Assembly (NCBI RefSeq): GCF_020497125.1
Contig: NC_059075.1
Span: forward strand, 43,808,003-43,872,002
Length of the DNA stretch: 64,000 nt
Direction: 5' to 3'
Source: Mauremys mutica
Taxonomy: Eukaryota > Chordata > Testudines > Geoemydidae
Made by a program: the position numbers and the translations under genes. Position 1 is the stretch's first letter. Every line of letters starts with the position of its first letter. This document shows, in pieces, positions 25,906 to 38,065 of the stretch. The notes under the pieces were generated by a model. That model was given only the letters and a program-made list of their open reading frames with translations, searched no databases and was not told the DNA's origin.

Positions 25906-28900
25906 CTAAAAAAAGGTGTACTAGATCAATAAGACAATCTATCACAAGTTGAAAATCAAGAGTAATCACCCAGTGTTTTTCACATTTCAACAATAATTAG
26001 CCATATGTACACTGTACTCATAGGCAGCATATCTGGGGTGAGTGTCTTGAAACCCCACCACCACCACATGTCCATGAGAACTAAACAAAACTAAAGATTG
26101 TGTAATGTTGAAGAGCTTAACAGTGAAACATTTTATATTACTGTACTGTTCTCTAATTTATTAGACAGCTACACTAGCTGTCTAGTGAAATTAGTTACTA
26201 GGATATCTAAAAACAAGTTTAGCTGAATACTTCAATAAATATTTTAGATAAAACATACAGAATGTAAAGAAGCCAATTAAAATAAAATATTGAATTTTTG
26301 GCTAATAATCATCCAGATTCCTGGGAACAGGTTGAAGAGAAAAGACATTCATTTCCCACACACTCTCCTTAAGCTACAGCACTTGTTCCCCTTTCACCCT
26401 AACGAAGCTGTGAGAGGGAAGTGTACCATTAATTAATGTTTTTATTTATATCTTGGAAGTTCTCTATTGAGTAAAATAAATAGGGTAGCTATTTAATTCA
26501 CCACATAACCCACAGATTTTTTCCTAACAATTATTTTTTTCCACTTAATACCATATGGTGAAAATATATTTTAAGGGACATGTTGCTGCTAATCAAAGTC
26601 ATCAGTACTCTATGTAAGCAGACACTGAATACTAAAAATACTGTAACTAGCCTTTTGTTAATTAGAAGGGCAGCCAGGTTGTGAAGGTTTTGGGACTACA
26701 TTAACAATTTTACAGGAATATTTCATTTTCAGAAGTGTCCTACAAAAAACAAGGAATAATTAGACTTTACATTTATTTTAACAAACTATGATTGCACTAT
26801 GTCAGCTAATTAAACCACAGCTGCATATATTATAAGAACAAATTTGCTTCAGTTCTTATAAGAACAGCATATTTAATATAAAAACCTCAAGAAACTATTT
26901 CTCAGAATCTTTCAAAAGATTAATTTGCCTATTGTTCATCCTCCAGCTGGAATCTTTAAACATACCAGGTTTACAGAGTGGAGTGACTAATCAATTTTAA
27001 TCAGACCAAGAACACTCGATTCTATGTAGCTGGCAGTTAAACAGGGGAACCCTGACGCAAGAATACTAGCAAGTCTAAATTTCAGCTTGCCAAAGATAAG
27101 CAATTCAAAGACATAATAAAACAGAGGTGATGTGTAAACTTGGAAGGATTAGATTTTTTTTTATCAGAAATCAGTAAAATGTCCATTTCACCATACACAC
27201 AAAGCAAAGAAGATATTCCCATAGATAACAGAAATTTACAGAAAGCCAAAGAAAGAAAACTGTTGCTTAAGAAGAGAGTTTGATTTAAGGTTATTTACTT
27301 TGTATATCTTGACATGTGATGTTGACAATTAATATTTTAACAGTTAAAGCTTTTAAAAACTTTTTTAATCTTAACATCTGCTTTCATGAGATATTGTCTG
27401 ATTCCCCCCATTTAAATTATCACACCCATGGGAAAATAGAAAAAAATGCTTAAAATAACCATTGATATTGTCCACCAAAATTATTTTTTAAAAAAAATTA
27501 ATTCTGCTATACCTATTTATATCATAAAATAAAGTGACTGATAAGTCACCTAACACAGTATGTGCCCTTTCAAGTAATAAGTCATACGCTAGTCAAACTA
27601 GAGAAGTGAAAAATGAAGAGAAAGTTCATTATTCCAACACAGCTGTTATTACTAAATCCCCTTCACTGATAAGCAACTAAACTTTAAAAATACATTCTAC
27701 ATGAGTCAAAGAAACAGTGAACCAAAGCAGATTCTTGTACACCATAAGGATTACAGCAGACGGAAAGGACAAGGATTCTGCAGTGAGGTAAGGCAGTATG
27801 CTTTCCTAGCGTTCTAATTAGAAAAAAAAATTGTAATAAAATGTTTATAAACAGTTGTCTTGGTTCAAACTAAGATGTTTAATCCTGTCTTTGGCATATC
27901 ATTAATCTATTCAGAGGGTAGCAGATCTGTTATCGTTATGGCGATGATGTGCCAGAGGATTATGACCCATCTGTGTAAAAGGACCAAAGAACAAAGTATG
28001 CCGATTTCCATTAACAAAACACACTTTTGTTAACTTTTGGTGAAAATGAAATTCCGTCTTTAAAAAAGGTAAGGAAAAAAAGACACAAATAAAAATAAAA
28101 TAAAATAAAAAGAACTAAAAAGGGACGTATATGTTCTACTAAAGAAAACCAAATTATTTGCTTACAATGTTTTCATTGAGAAAAAAAAAAAGCAAGGCAG
28201 ACAATTTCATTTTCTTTTCTGATTGGTCTATTAGTAAGGTCTTTTTTCCGCCCCAACAAGGAGTATACCAAATATGATACAAGAGTGAAAGAAGTTGCAG
28301 CATGCACTATTCATTAAAAATTTCAACACAAAACCCTAAGAATACCAGATGTCCTGGTCTTGAATGTGTCATGCAAGTTTATTTTACCTAGAAGGAATTA
28401 CAAAATGATTACTGTAAAGGAGTCAATTATGACCTTATAAAAACTCTGCTAAAAACAGATTTTGATGTGTGTAAAATGATTAAATATAAAGTTACGTGAT
28501 TTTCAGCATTTAGTATTGTCTTGCTTAAAGGTCCCTTTTTACAGAGGAGAAGCAGCAAAAGAACATCCTCATTCAAAGTCCTCTTGGGTTCAAAAAAGTG
28601 AACCAGCAACAAGGTATACATGTCACAAAGATAAAAGACACTGGTCTGTTCACTTTTTTAAATTAGGCACTGCTTCTCTGACCTTAGTACATTTTTTCAA
28701 GTACTGTAAAGGGTACAATTAGGAATAAAGACCAAAGGAATGGACTTAAAGCAAATAAAGTATATGAGAATAATTTTCTTCCAATGGTCTCCTCTTCTCC
28801 TTATAACCAAGTTACCTGATCCACTATCCTCTCTACTTCCAATCAACTACTACTCTGTTCACTCTTGCATACGACATGTTTGTCTGCTTTACCAACAACT

Positions 28901-30261
28901 TATATCAAAAAATGAATCTCATCTTCTATCACCATCACACTTCCACTCTCACTGTTGATAACAGAGCTTTGTGAGAATTAGAATTTCCCTCCCCTGGAAA
29001 ATTCCACATTTCCAAAAATACTGTTCTGAATTAAAACAGAAAATCCGATATGAAAAGTTTTCTGTGGAACAATTTTCAAAAGATTCTATTTCAGAAGACC
29101 CAGGATGGAATTTTTTTAAATGGTCCCGGCAATCCGAGCACACCAGCTCTGCAGAAGCCCACCTGGTGTGCTGTGGTGAAGCCAGGAAGTCCTGGAGGCC
29201 CAGGTTCCCCAGCAGCTAACCAGGCTGGCTACCAAGAAGCCCTGGCTCTCAAGCTCCCCTCCAGGCAAGCTGCCAAGGAGCTGGGCAGCTGAGCAGGAAA
29301 CCAGGTAAGTTTCTGGCAAACTGGTTTCTGTCAAAGTCTACATATTTCAGCAGAACATTTCAGTTTTGACTAATTGGCATTTTCGGATAAAAAATGTTTT
29401 GTTGGAACATTTCTGACCAGCTCTAGTTGATCATTCCAACATCTTACCATCACCCAGGCCTGAAACTTGTGTGTCATTCTAAACTCTATTCTCTTCTTTT
29501 CCACCATAAAGCTGAACCATTCCTCTTCTGGTTTACAGCAACTAAAAATCCTTGTTCACTGCCTGGATTCTCTCTTGCCTAACTACTCCAGTGCCCTCCT
29601 ATCTGGCCTCCTCACTTCTTACACTGCTCTCCTCCATTCTATCCCAAATGCTACTACAGTAACAGTATTTTCCTCACCTGCCACTCTGCTAAGTTATTCT
29701 TCTATTTAAACCCTGTCTTTGTCATCTGTATCAAGTTCAAGCTTCTGATGGCCACTTTTGTGGGAGTACCTCAACTATGTACTTGCCTAAATCTTTATTC
29801 TCATTTCTTCCAAAACCTCTTTTTTCTCAGCAAAACCTTTTTCCATCCCCTTTGAATTCTTCTCTCAATATCTGCGTGTTGCTTTTTTTCCATGCTGCCC
29901 TTTATGGGTAGAACAAGTATTTCACACCTTACTTATTAAGCTTTCTTCTCTCTCATATACACATTCCATATAGCCTTTTGAGCAAGAGATCGATCCAAGG
30001 AAATTATTTAAAATAAGTTATTCCAACATAACAAGACTATATACACACACACACACACTTTTTATATATAAATAAAAATAAAAGAACATAGTATTCCTGG
30101 AAGGGGGGAGAGGGGGGAAAAGAGTGTGTGTACACACACTCTCCTGGATCATTTCGTTATGTTCAATTTGATGTTGGACTCCTCAGAGCAGGGATTATAT
30201 CTTCAGTTATGTGGAAAGTGCCATGCATACCTACAATACTACATAACTAGGAAGAACGTAC
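25906..30261. other. Large intron between exons 13 and 14
   Basis: AT-rich intron with no coding exon that I can recognise. The only clear element is the palindrome-ended repeat at 28963-29424. Short open frames here do not match MIA2 or any family I know. Confidence 0.6.
28963..29424. mobile_element. MITE-like element with AGAGCT ends
   Basis: Left end AGAGCTTTGTGAGAATT and right end AACATTTCTGACCAGCTCT are imperfect inverted repeats. AT-rich arms enclose a GC-rich core (29130-29300). Open frames inside are not conserved genes. Confidence 0.5.
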
Positions 30262-30366
30262 CTGTTTCTCGCTTTCCTGAAGATGACAGTTTTCCTGTAT
30301 TGCATCTTGGACAGAGGTTTCAAGTCTCTCTTTATTAATGTGAAATACTTTTAATGTGGTCTTGGC
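30262..30366 (-). CDS. MIA2: MIA2 exon 13: coiled coil 1
   Basis: 35 codons, AKTTLKVFHINKERLET to LQESEKQ, phase 0/0. Human equivalent runs AKMTFKIFQMNEERLK to LQESQKQ. Acceptor CATTTAG, donor GTACGT. Confidence 0.95.
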
Positions 30367-30694
30367 CTAAATGAAATAGAAGAAAGTAAACTGCTTCAAC
30401 AGTATATTTGAAGATCCAAAAGCTTGTTGCTGTTTACAATAAATTTTTTGGCAGTGTATGTTTTATAATTGTGTACTAACAAAATAAAGAGTAATTGTCC
30501 TTTTCAATTATTGGTAACTGCCACACTCTCTTGTAAAATTAATCAGCTACCACATACCAAAAAGTAGGACCGAGCCCTAGAAGACGAGTATTGATACTCA
30601 TGTCAAGTCATTCCTGTGAGTATTTATTTGTGATGAAACAATTTTAGTAATTTATTTTCCTAATTTGAACAAAAACCTCAGATATTGGACTTAC

Positions 30695-30766
30695 TTCTGC
30701 CACTTGTGACTGGATAGATTTTGCTTCATTTTCTAAAGACTCCATTCTTCTCTGTATTTCCACCAT
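30695..30766 (-). CDS. MIA2: MIA2 exon 12: coiled coil 1
   Basis: 24 codons, MVEIQRRMESLENEAKSIQS to QVAE, phase 0/0, GTAAGT donor. Matches human RIQSLEDESKSLKSQVAE. Confidence 0.95.
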
Positions 30767-32066
30767 CTGCAAAGCCATAATATTTATTTTCATACAAGTT
30801 CTTCCAGAAGTTTGGCTAAAAAGTTTCAACCAAACTATTTTATGAGATAAAATGTTCAGTAAATGCTACTAAAATGTATTCCTGTAAAAATATTTATTTT
30901 TAAATTGTAAGGATTGTCTTTGCAGGCCTGACAATACCAGTTTTCTTTTCAAAGATTTTCCTTAAGGAAGATTTGACTGTACAATAGAGACATATGATTA
31001 CATACTAATACCTTCTTTTTACCTTTCTTGTAACATACTGTTTCTTTTTACATGCTTATAATATGTATATTACATGCACTGTCTGAGATACTGGAGAACC
31101 ATTAATTAATCCATTTTCCTAAAAGTATTTTAGGAAAGGATTTCCATATGCAGGGTATTTCTGCTGAGTGGGCCTCCAACTATTATATTTTAAAGCTTTT
31201 AAAAAAGTGTAAGTGTTCACTGAATTTAGCACTCTTACAAATCCCTTTGTCAATTAGTTCATAAAGTAACATCGCTAGCATCACAGACAAGGAAGAGACC
31301 ATAATTCATAAGGGCTCTATGGTTGCTTTTATACAGCCCAATAAACAGCAGTTCTGTGGGCTTCCCTAATGATATAGCTAGAGAAGTTATTCTGAGAAGT
31401 ACTTCTCCCTTGATAGGAACCACAAAATGCTGGTTTCAGCATTATCTACCCAAACAAGACTGTCCCCCACTTCCTGAATATCCCCAAGATGGAAGCAAGT
31501 TACTTTGGCTGACAATAAGCATCATCAATGGTAAACAGCACAATATTGTAGGGGAAGGCGAAGAAGGGGGAAAAACAAGATTAGCTGCTGATAAATGAGT
31601 CAAAAAACACTGAATTTTTGAAGGTTCTGCAAAAATGATTCCCCCCAGTCCAGCACAGAACGTTTTGTTTTCTAAATAAAAAGAAAGTTAAAATTCAGAG
31701 AACTTTCTCCACATCATACATTCTAAAGTTTATTTGGAAGCATTAAATAAACTGCAAAGAAAGTAAAAAAAAAATAAATCACTTAATTGTTAAACAAGTC
31801 TTTTCTTACCCTTGCTATCTAGGACATTCAACGTAAAGCTGTATCTTTAGCTCCTAAATACTTGCATGTTAGTTCCTGAACCTTAACTACCTGGGATTAT
31901 CCCTTGAATTATTTTAAAAACAAATTTTAAAAGGAATGAAAAAACTGCCTTTTCAGTAGATGTCTTTTCAGAGAAATAACTCTGATTATACACAAACATA
32001 ACATGTTCAGATTTTTAAAACCAAGTTATTTGAATATGATGAAAAAATGTTTTTTCTGAACCTTAC

Positions 32067-32177
32067 CAAGTCATCCTGTTCTGATCGCTTTGACTTCTCT
32101 TCTTCCAGCTCTTTTTCTAAATTCTCTATTTCATCCTTGAGTGCAGTGTTTGACCTGTTCAGTTTTTCACAGGTTGC
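32067..32177 (-). CDS. MIA2: MIA2 exon 11: coiled coil 1, SEC12-binding region
   Basis: 37 codons, ATCEKLNRSNTALKDEI to SEQDDL, phase 0/0. Close to human ATCEKLNRSNSELEDEI. In human cTAGE5 the first coiled coil binds SEC12 (family knowledge), so this segment probably contributes. Confidence 0.95.
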
Positions 32178-32933
32178 CTAAAACAAGTAATTTTGATAGT
32201 TAACCTATAGAAATGTACAGTTATAAAGTAATTAAATACAGGTGTGTATAGTGTATTTTTATGGAACACTTTAATAATCTACAGAGGTGCAATAAGGCCT
32301 CAGAAGTTAGATCTCCATGCAGCCTTGTTTAAAGTAGGGATTAAATCATGTACATATGAATAATCTTATTCCCAACCTTACAGCATTTAGTCCAAGTACA
32401 GAATGAATTTAAGTAAATTTATCAGTTTATTAGTTATATATTAATAGCCCCATGAGAAGAATGGGGAGACCAGGCTTTTTTGGAATCCTCTATCAAATAA
32501 ATTTGATTTTTGAGATCTAAAAATTGATTCATTTCTAGATTATAGCAATATGCAAGACACATGCTATTTTAAGTTATTAATGTGCATTTTTGAATTAGAA
32601 CTATTAGTCAATTTTGAAAATTTATGCTGCAAGTATTTTTTTTTCAAAATACTGTGGTACACATTTGATTCTGCATCAGTCATTTGAGGGGTTTGCATAA
32701 CTATTTAACAGGATGTCACCTATGGGAAGCAGGTTGAGAACGCTATCTGCATAATTATTTGCTCCAAAATTAATTGCCCGCATAACTGATCCACTCCATA
32801 ATTAATTCACTGCCTCACTTGGTGCTGGTTTGAGAAACCCTGGATTAGCAAAACAATTACACAGATTAAAAAAAAAAGTACACTTCTGACACCTTCAGTT
32901 TTTCCTGAAAAACCACTTTTAGTCTGTTTTTAC

Positions 32934-33005
32934 CTCAATATGTGATGTATTTGTTGACTCTTTCAGAAGACTGGCATCCTTTAGAGATGATTCTAAGTCT
33001 TCATA
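32934..33005 (-). CDS. MIA2: MIA2 exon 10: coiled coil 1
   Basis: 24 codons (YEDLESSLKDASLLKESTNT to SHIE), phase 0/0. Corresponds to human YEVESSLKDASFEKE. CCCTTTCAG acceptor, GTAAAA donor. Confidence 0.94.
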
Positions 33006-33494
33006 CTGAAAGGGATACTTGATATCAAAATGTATGTAAGATCAAAAATTGTTTTAAAAAATGAAATTAATTTATTATTAAGTTTAAAACATTAAGGGAT
33101 GGATTTTTAAAAGTATTTAGGCACACTAGACATTAATTCCCAGTGGGTGTTCGTGGGATTTTCAGAAGGGCCTACATGCATCTTTAGGTGCCTAAGTATC
33201 TTTAAAAATTTGGCCCTAGGAAGGTTAGCACATAGAGCATAAAAGCAAGACATCTAGGAGTACATTTCCAATGCTGCGTACTGTACTATGATTTAAGAGC
33301 AGAATGCATTAAAATCAGTATCACATTTAAAAGAATTTGAACCGGGGGGGGGACACAAGAATTGCAAGATCATAATAAATATAAGCTTTTAATATTTAAG
33401 TTTAAATAAAGCTTCTGTTGATCAAAAAAACAACAATGGCTCAATATGCTAAAAACATACATTGGAGGAAGTGGAGAATAAAAATAAGAGTTAC

Positions 33495-33583
33495 CTCTTT
33501 CTTGTGGAGACTAAGTTTTTCAAGAACTTCGCATTTCTCTTCAAGTAGTTCAGCAACTTTACTGGCAAGTTGTTTTTCCCTTC
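33495..33583 (-). CDS. MIA2: MIA2 exon 9: start of coiled coil 1
   Basis: Residues 2096-2125, REKQLASKVAELLEEKCEVL onward, heptad-like. Enters in phase 1 after the microexon and leaves in phase 0 at GTAACT. Matches human REKKLALMLSGLIEEKSKLLEK in position. Confidence 0.94.
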
Positions 33584-33707
33584 CTACAAAGAACAGTAGC
33601 TTCATTTTGAAACATTCAAGTTATTAAACACTATCATAAAAATAATTAAAAATTAACAGTGTAGCTAGAAACATACTCCACAGAAACAATAAGGAAAGTT
33701 AACTTAC

Positions 33708-33729
33708 CTATATAAAGTCTGCTTCTAAC
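33708..33729 (-). CDS. MIA2: MIA2 exon 8: 22-nt microexon
   Basis: Encodes VRSRLYI plus one base, the basic stop-transfer region just inside the membrane (human VRSRLYVG). TTTCAG acceptor, GTAAGT donor. Skipping it would shift the frame. Too short for ORF callers; placed by homology and splice signals. Confidence 0.93.
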
Positions 33730-33857
33730 CTGAAACAAAAAGAACAAGCACTGAAATTTGTCCTATTATGTTACACAGCATGCAAGGATACACTATTCAG
33801 TTTTTAGCCTCATCTTCTCTGCGTTCTTTATTTAATATTACGTTTACTTAATCTACA

Positions 33858-34215
33858 GTAACTGTAGTTCTTTGTGATGTTGTAGTCAGTGTGGATCCCA
33901 CCATAGGTGCGCATTCATCTCACATATATGAAACTAAAGGTGTTTGAATAGCAGTGTCTGTTGCGGCTGCGCACAAGTTCTGTGCCTCCTCATGCTCCCA
34001 TACGAGTCCATAAAGGGTGGGACCACCACAACCCTCCTCCACCCACCACCAATTCCCTTGCCATTTAAAGCAGTGATAGCTGAGGAATCTGAAAAGCAGG
34101 TGGGTTGTGGGATCCATGCTATGTTCATCTTGAAGAACAAGAGTTACTACAGGATAAGTAATATTCTCTCTTTTTTGAGTATTCATTAGTGTGGATCCCA
34201 CTGTACGTGACTCAC
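33858..34215. mobile_element. Diverged DIRS-like or LTR-like terminal sequence
   Basis: AGTAACTGTAGTTCTTTGTG near 33860 resembles the DIRS-like terminus at 45588. The word GTGTGGATCCCAC occurs at about 33890 and 34188 as a direct repeat some 298 bp apart. Boundaries are uncertain. Confidence 0.35.
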
Positions 34216-34869
34216 GAGCAATATTATCCCCAGATAACAGAAGTGAGACGTTTCATTTGCATCAAACAGTGACTGAAGTACTGCTCCTGAACTTGGTATC
34301 TGACCCAGATGGCATGCCTACAGCATGTTTAACAAAAGTCAGTGGGTTGCTCCATATTGCAGATCTCAAAGACTGACAGGCAGAAGATGCTGCCAGTTCT
34401 CTGGTCGAGTATGCCTTGAGTTTGGAGGGAGAGCATGTAGCTTTTTCTCCAGGTGTTGAGGGAGGTTTCAGAAAAAAGAATGGCAAGGTAACTGATTCTT
34501 CAGGTGGAATTGTGAGACTGGCTAAGGGATGAACTGGGGTGTGGTCTCAGTACCACCTTGTCTATATGGAAGGATGTGCAAAGTGTAGAGTTGACACCTG
34601 TCCAGATTTCCCCAGGATCATTTCTCCTCTCCCCCACCCCACCCCCTTCTCAGGTAGCTGTCCTGAGAAATCTGGAAGAGTGCTCAGTATACACTACCAA
34701 CTGCCCATTTGGATGGGCTAAGGATCATCTCAGATGTCCTGTATTTTTGTACCTCAGAGGTGGCAACCCTAGTAAGGTGGTCTGGCCATGAGGGCTTGGA
34801 GCTCAGTGACTCCCCATGCTGAGGTGATGGCAACCAGAAAGAAAGTTTTGATGGTAAAGAAATGTACTG

Positions 34870-35216
34870 AACAATCTGACAGTGGTTCTAAAGGAGTCAA
34901 CCTTTGGAACTCGTTGCCAGGGGATGCAGTGAAGGCCAACAGTATAACTGGGTTTAAAAAAAAATTAGCCAAGTTCATGGAGGATAGTTTATCATTAGCT
35001 AAGATGGTCAGGGATGAAACCCCATGCTCTATGTGTCCCTAAACCTTTGACTGCCAGAAGCTAGGACTGGTTCACAGAGGATGGATCACTCAATAATTGC
35101 CCTGTTCTGTTCATTCCCTTTGAAGCATCTGGCACTGGCCACTGTTTGACGTCAGGATACTGGGCTACATGGACCATAAGACTGGCCATATAGGATCACA
35201 TCTATGTTCTTATGAG
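34870..35216 (+). mobile_element. CR1 LINE 3' end
   Basis: Characteristic phrases AACTCGTTGCCAGGGGATG, AAGTTCATGGAGGATAG, GCATCTGGCACTGGCCACTG and GGATACTGGGCTACATGGAC appear in the order of a 5'-truncated CR1 element. Confidence 0.8.
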
Positions 35217-36100
35217 TCTCTAGGAGTTTTAGGAGGACAATGCTGAGGGCCCACCTGGGAGTCAGTCTAACCAGAGAGTAAATATGAAGGAGGCCCTTGA
35301 GGAAATGTTGATATTGTCAAATATCAGATCCAGATCAGTACCAGAGCGTGACACACCAATACTGCTGCAAGGTGGACTTAAGTGAGAGAGATAAATGCTA
35401 GTCCAGCATGTTTCAGGTGCAGCAGATAGTCAGGGAGCTTCAATATCAAGGCCTCTACTGGGTCTAGATCATGTTGGGCTGTCCATATGAAAAATCTTTG
35501 CCATTTTGAGGAGCAAGTATTCCTAATGGAAGGTTTCCCATTTTGTAGGAGGACTTCCCAAATCTATAGGCAGCAGTTTCTGCCAACAGTGCTCAGTAAA
35601 GTTATTAACACTTTGAACCACATCTTCAAATACAGGAATCACTACATTTACCACTGAAATGCAGCTACTTCTTATGCACAGTACTGTAGCTACTTAAAAT
35701 CAAACAGACACTACACTGTAGTTTAGGTCAGCAAGTTAAGAAAATTTAATCCATTTTGAACTGTAGGGATAATTTAGGATATTACTACTCTGATTGGAAT
35801 TTAACCAGCACAAAGGACAAAGGTTGCACAAGCGTCATTAGATTTTCAATAAGTTTGTGTGGCCAAGAATCTCCATATTATGTTCCTCTAAAAGAACAGT
35901 GCTCCCCAGCAACACGTTGAGACATTGGTTCAGTAGTGCAACATACTAAATCACCAATAACACTTCCTGAAGCATCCTGAACTTTTCTAGGCAGTCTCCC
36001 ATGCAAGTTGGGCCTGCTCCTACTTATCCTGCAAGATATGACAAGATCACAATCCTAGCTGGTATAGCTATAACCAAATATAGTGAAGTACCAAGGGGGA

Positions 36101-36275
36101 GGGATAGCTCAGTGGTTTGAGCATTGGCCTGCTAAACCCAGGGTTGTGAATTCAATCCTTGAGGGGGCCATTTAGGGAACTAGGGTAAAAATCTGGGGAT
36201 TGGTCCTGCTTTGAGCAGGGAGTTGGACTAGATGACCTCCTGAGGTCCCTTCCAACCCTAGTATAGTATTCTATG
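36101..36275 (+). mobile_element. tRNA-derived SINE, second copy
   Basis: GGGATAGCTCAGTGGTTTGA start, B-box-like GTGAATTCAATCC, then TTGGACTAGATGACCTCCTG and CCTTCCAACCCTAGTATAGT. Better preserved than the copy at 3885; this type marks cryptodiran turtles. Confidence 0.9.
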
Positions 36276-36581
36276 ACATATGGGAGTAAAAATACCCACA
36301 AAATGCTTAAGGAATAAATGGGAAACTAAAACATGCATATGTTATTTTGGAAGCTGGCTTTGAAAATTTGTCCCATAAAATGAGAAAGTAGAAAAGGGGA
36401 AATTTTATCACTTTAATTTAATTTGCTTTTATAAGGTGAATATGCATTTCACATTAAAAGCAACATTCTTTGAGCAAACAGCAAACCACTAAGGACCTTG
36501 ACAAGAAAGCAACTACCCAATTTTCCTACAGTTTCAAAGAAAATATCATCAACTGTATGACCAGTTGACTTAAAACTCTAT

Positions 36582-37615
36582 TGTAACACTGGCAAACCAG
36601 ATCAGATCAGGGCCTCAGGCCAATTCACTTGTATGTTAGTGTAGATCAAAGCAATTATTAATATGTAAGTGTGTATTCAGATATTTAAACTTCATGGAAA
36701 TTAATAGGTTATTAGTTATATAGTTCTCACTTATCTATTCCTGTTATAATGTAACAGCAAACATTTACATGTATGTATGACCCTGTAACTAAATTACCTA
36801 TCAAAGAAATCTTATGAAATGCTAATGAAGGACTTAAGGACTTTAACAGAATATGCTAATTTCAAAGCAAGTCAAGGACTCCAAGTGCATTCCTCACTAT
36901 CTGTCATCAAAGGGGAAAAACACAAATAAACAAAAAAAAAATAAAATAAAAAATAAATAAATAAAAAACCAACAACGTGGGTCCAGACACTGTCAGCTAG
37001 CTAGTAAAGGAGATATAAAAGATGGATTCAAGGAAAGATCCTTCATCTCTGGACTGTTTGGATTCTAACAAGGCAGAATAACTGAACAAGAAGAAATTAT
37101 GATTGCAAGACGGAGAATCCCAGAGTTATTCTGGGTAGCCTTGAAGGACTTTTGGGAAATTGGCAGTTTATTACAACACTGACACCATCTGGAGTGACAA
37201 ACTGTGATTTACTCATATTTTATCTGCTTTAACCTCTCAATAACTCTCATGCTTTTTTCTTACCTAATAAACCAATAATTAGTTTACTACAGAATTGGCT
37301 GCCAGCGTTATCTTTGGTTTAAGGTCTGGAGTACCAATTGATCTGGGGTGACTCTTGGGACTGGGAGAAACTTGATGTGGGGGGATTTTAGGTTTAAATA
37401 ATCTTTTATCACAAGTTCAGTTTGTCTGGGTGGTAAGACAAACTGGAGAGTCTAGGGGACTGTCTGTACTCAATGGCTAGACAGGTAGAGTGATCCAGGA
37501 GTTCACATTTGTTACTGGTTTAGTGAAATCTAATTATAAAACAGACCACCAGTTTGGGGTGTCTGCCCTGAGAGTGAGGGACTCACAGTTGTGAACCACT
37601 CCAGACAGTGACACA
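36582..37615 (+). mobile_element. Probable solo LTR
   Basis: Begins TGTAACACTGG and ends CAGACAGTGACACA. Flanks TCTAT and CCTAT would be a 5-bp target duplication with one mismatch. An AATAAA (CCTAATAAACC, about 37264) is placed as in an LTR. An A-rich simple repeat sits inside at 36927-36968. Confidence 0.5.
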
Positions 37616-37719
37616 CCTATTTCACTTAAAAAGTTCAAACTGATGTAATGACAATTTTAACCTTTTTTTTTTAAATGCAAACCATCTACATAACTCTGTA
37701 CGTCATTTTGGATACTTAC

Positions 37720-37851
37720 TGATTGATAACTCCTACACAGAAACAGTAAGACTGTAAAAACTCCAACAACTGCAGCACAAATCACTATTTCCCATGGGAA
37801 ACCATAAAGATCAGGACCAGGTCTCATATCTTCAGGCAACGCTGCCACAAC
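37720..37851 (-). CDS. MIA2: MIA2 exon 7: transmembrane segment
   Basis: Residues 2045-2088: [20 protein letters not shown], then the membrane span ([19 protein letters not shown]) and RSYQS. Almost identical in layout to human MIA2 and MIA3. Exactly 44 codons, phase 0 at both ends, shared by both isoforms. Confidence 0.97.
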
Positions 37852-37962
37852 CTAATAAAAAAAAAATCAAGCAGCAAAGTCTGAGTGGTTAAAAAAAGGG
37901 ACAGATTACCTGTTATTTTTTACAAATGCAGATATTACTTATTGTTTACTGAGTCAACTGTA

Positions 37963-38065
37963 AAAGCAGTAAAGAATCCTGTGGCACCTTATAGACTAAC
38001 AGATGTTTTGGAGCATGAGCTTTCGTGGGTGAATGAATGCCCACTTCGTCGGAAAAACGAAGTCA
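37963..38065 (-). mobile_element. Tail of a probable Penelope-like element
   Basis: Plus-strand words ATCCTGTGGCACCTTATAGA and GAGCATGAGCTTTCGTGGGT match a terminal sequence widespread in turtles, which I assign to Penelope-like elements from memory. Only about 100 bp remain. It carries the hammerhead-like fold at 38010-38057. Confidence 0.55.
38010..38057 (-). ncRNA. Hammerhead-ribozyme-like motif, degenerate
   Basis: On the minus strand: CCGACGA (core CUGANGA with U4 changed to C), stem II GTGGG/CCCAC, GAA, stem III AGC-TCAT-GCT, then C at the cleavage position, and stem I GTTTT/AAAAC. An extra A precedes stem II. The U4 change suggests it is inactive. Confidence 0.5.

Noticed and set aside
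34788..35042. 84-residue plus-strand frame ending SMCP
   Set aside because: Lies mostly within the CR1 3' end; a by-product of the repeat, not a gene.
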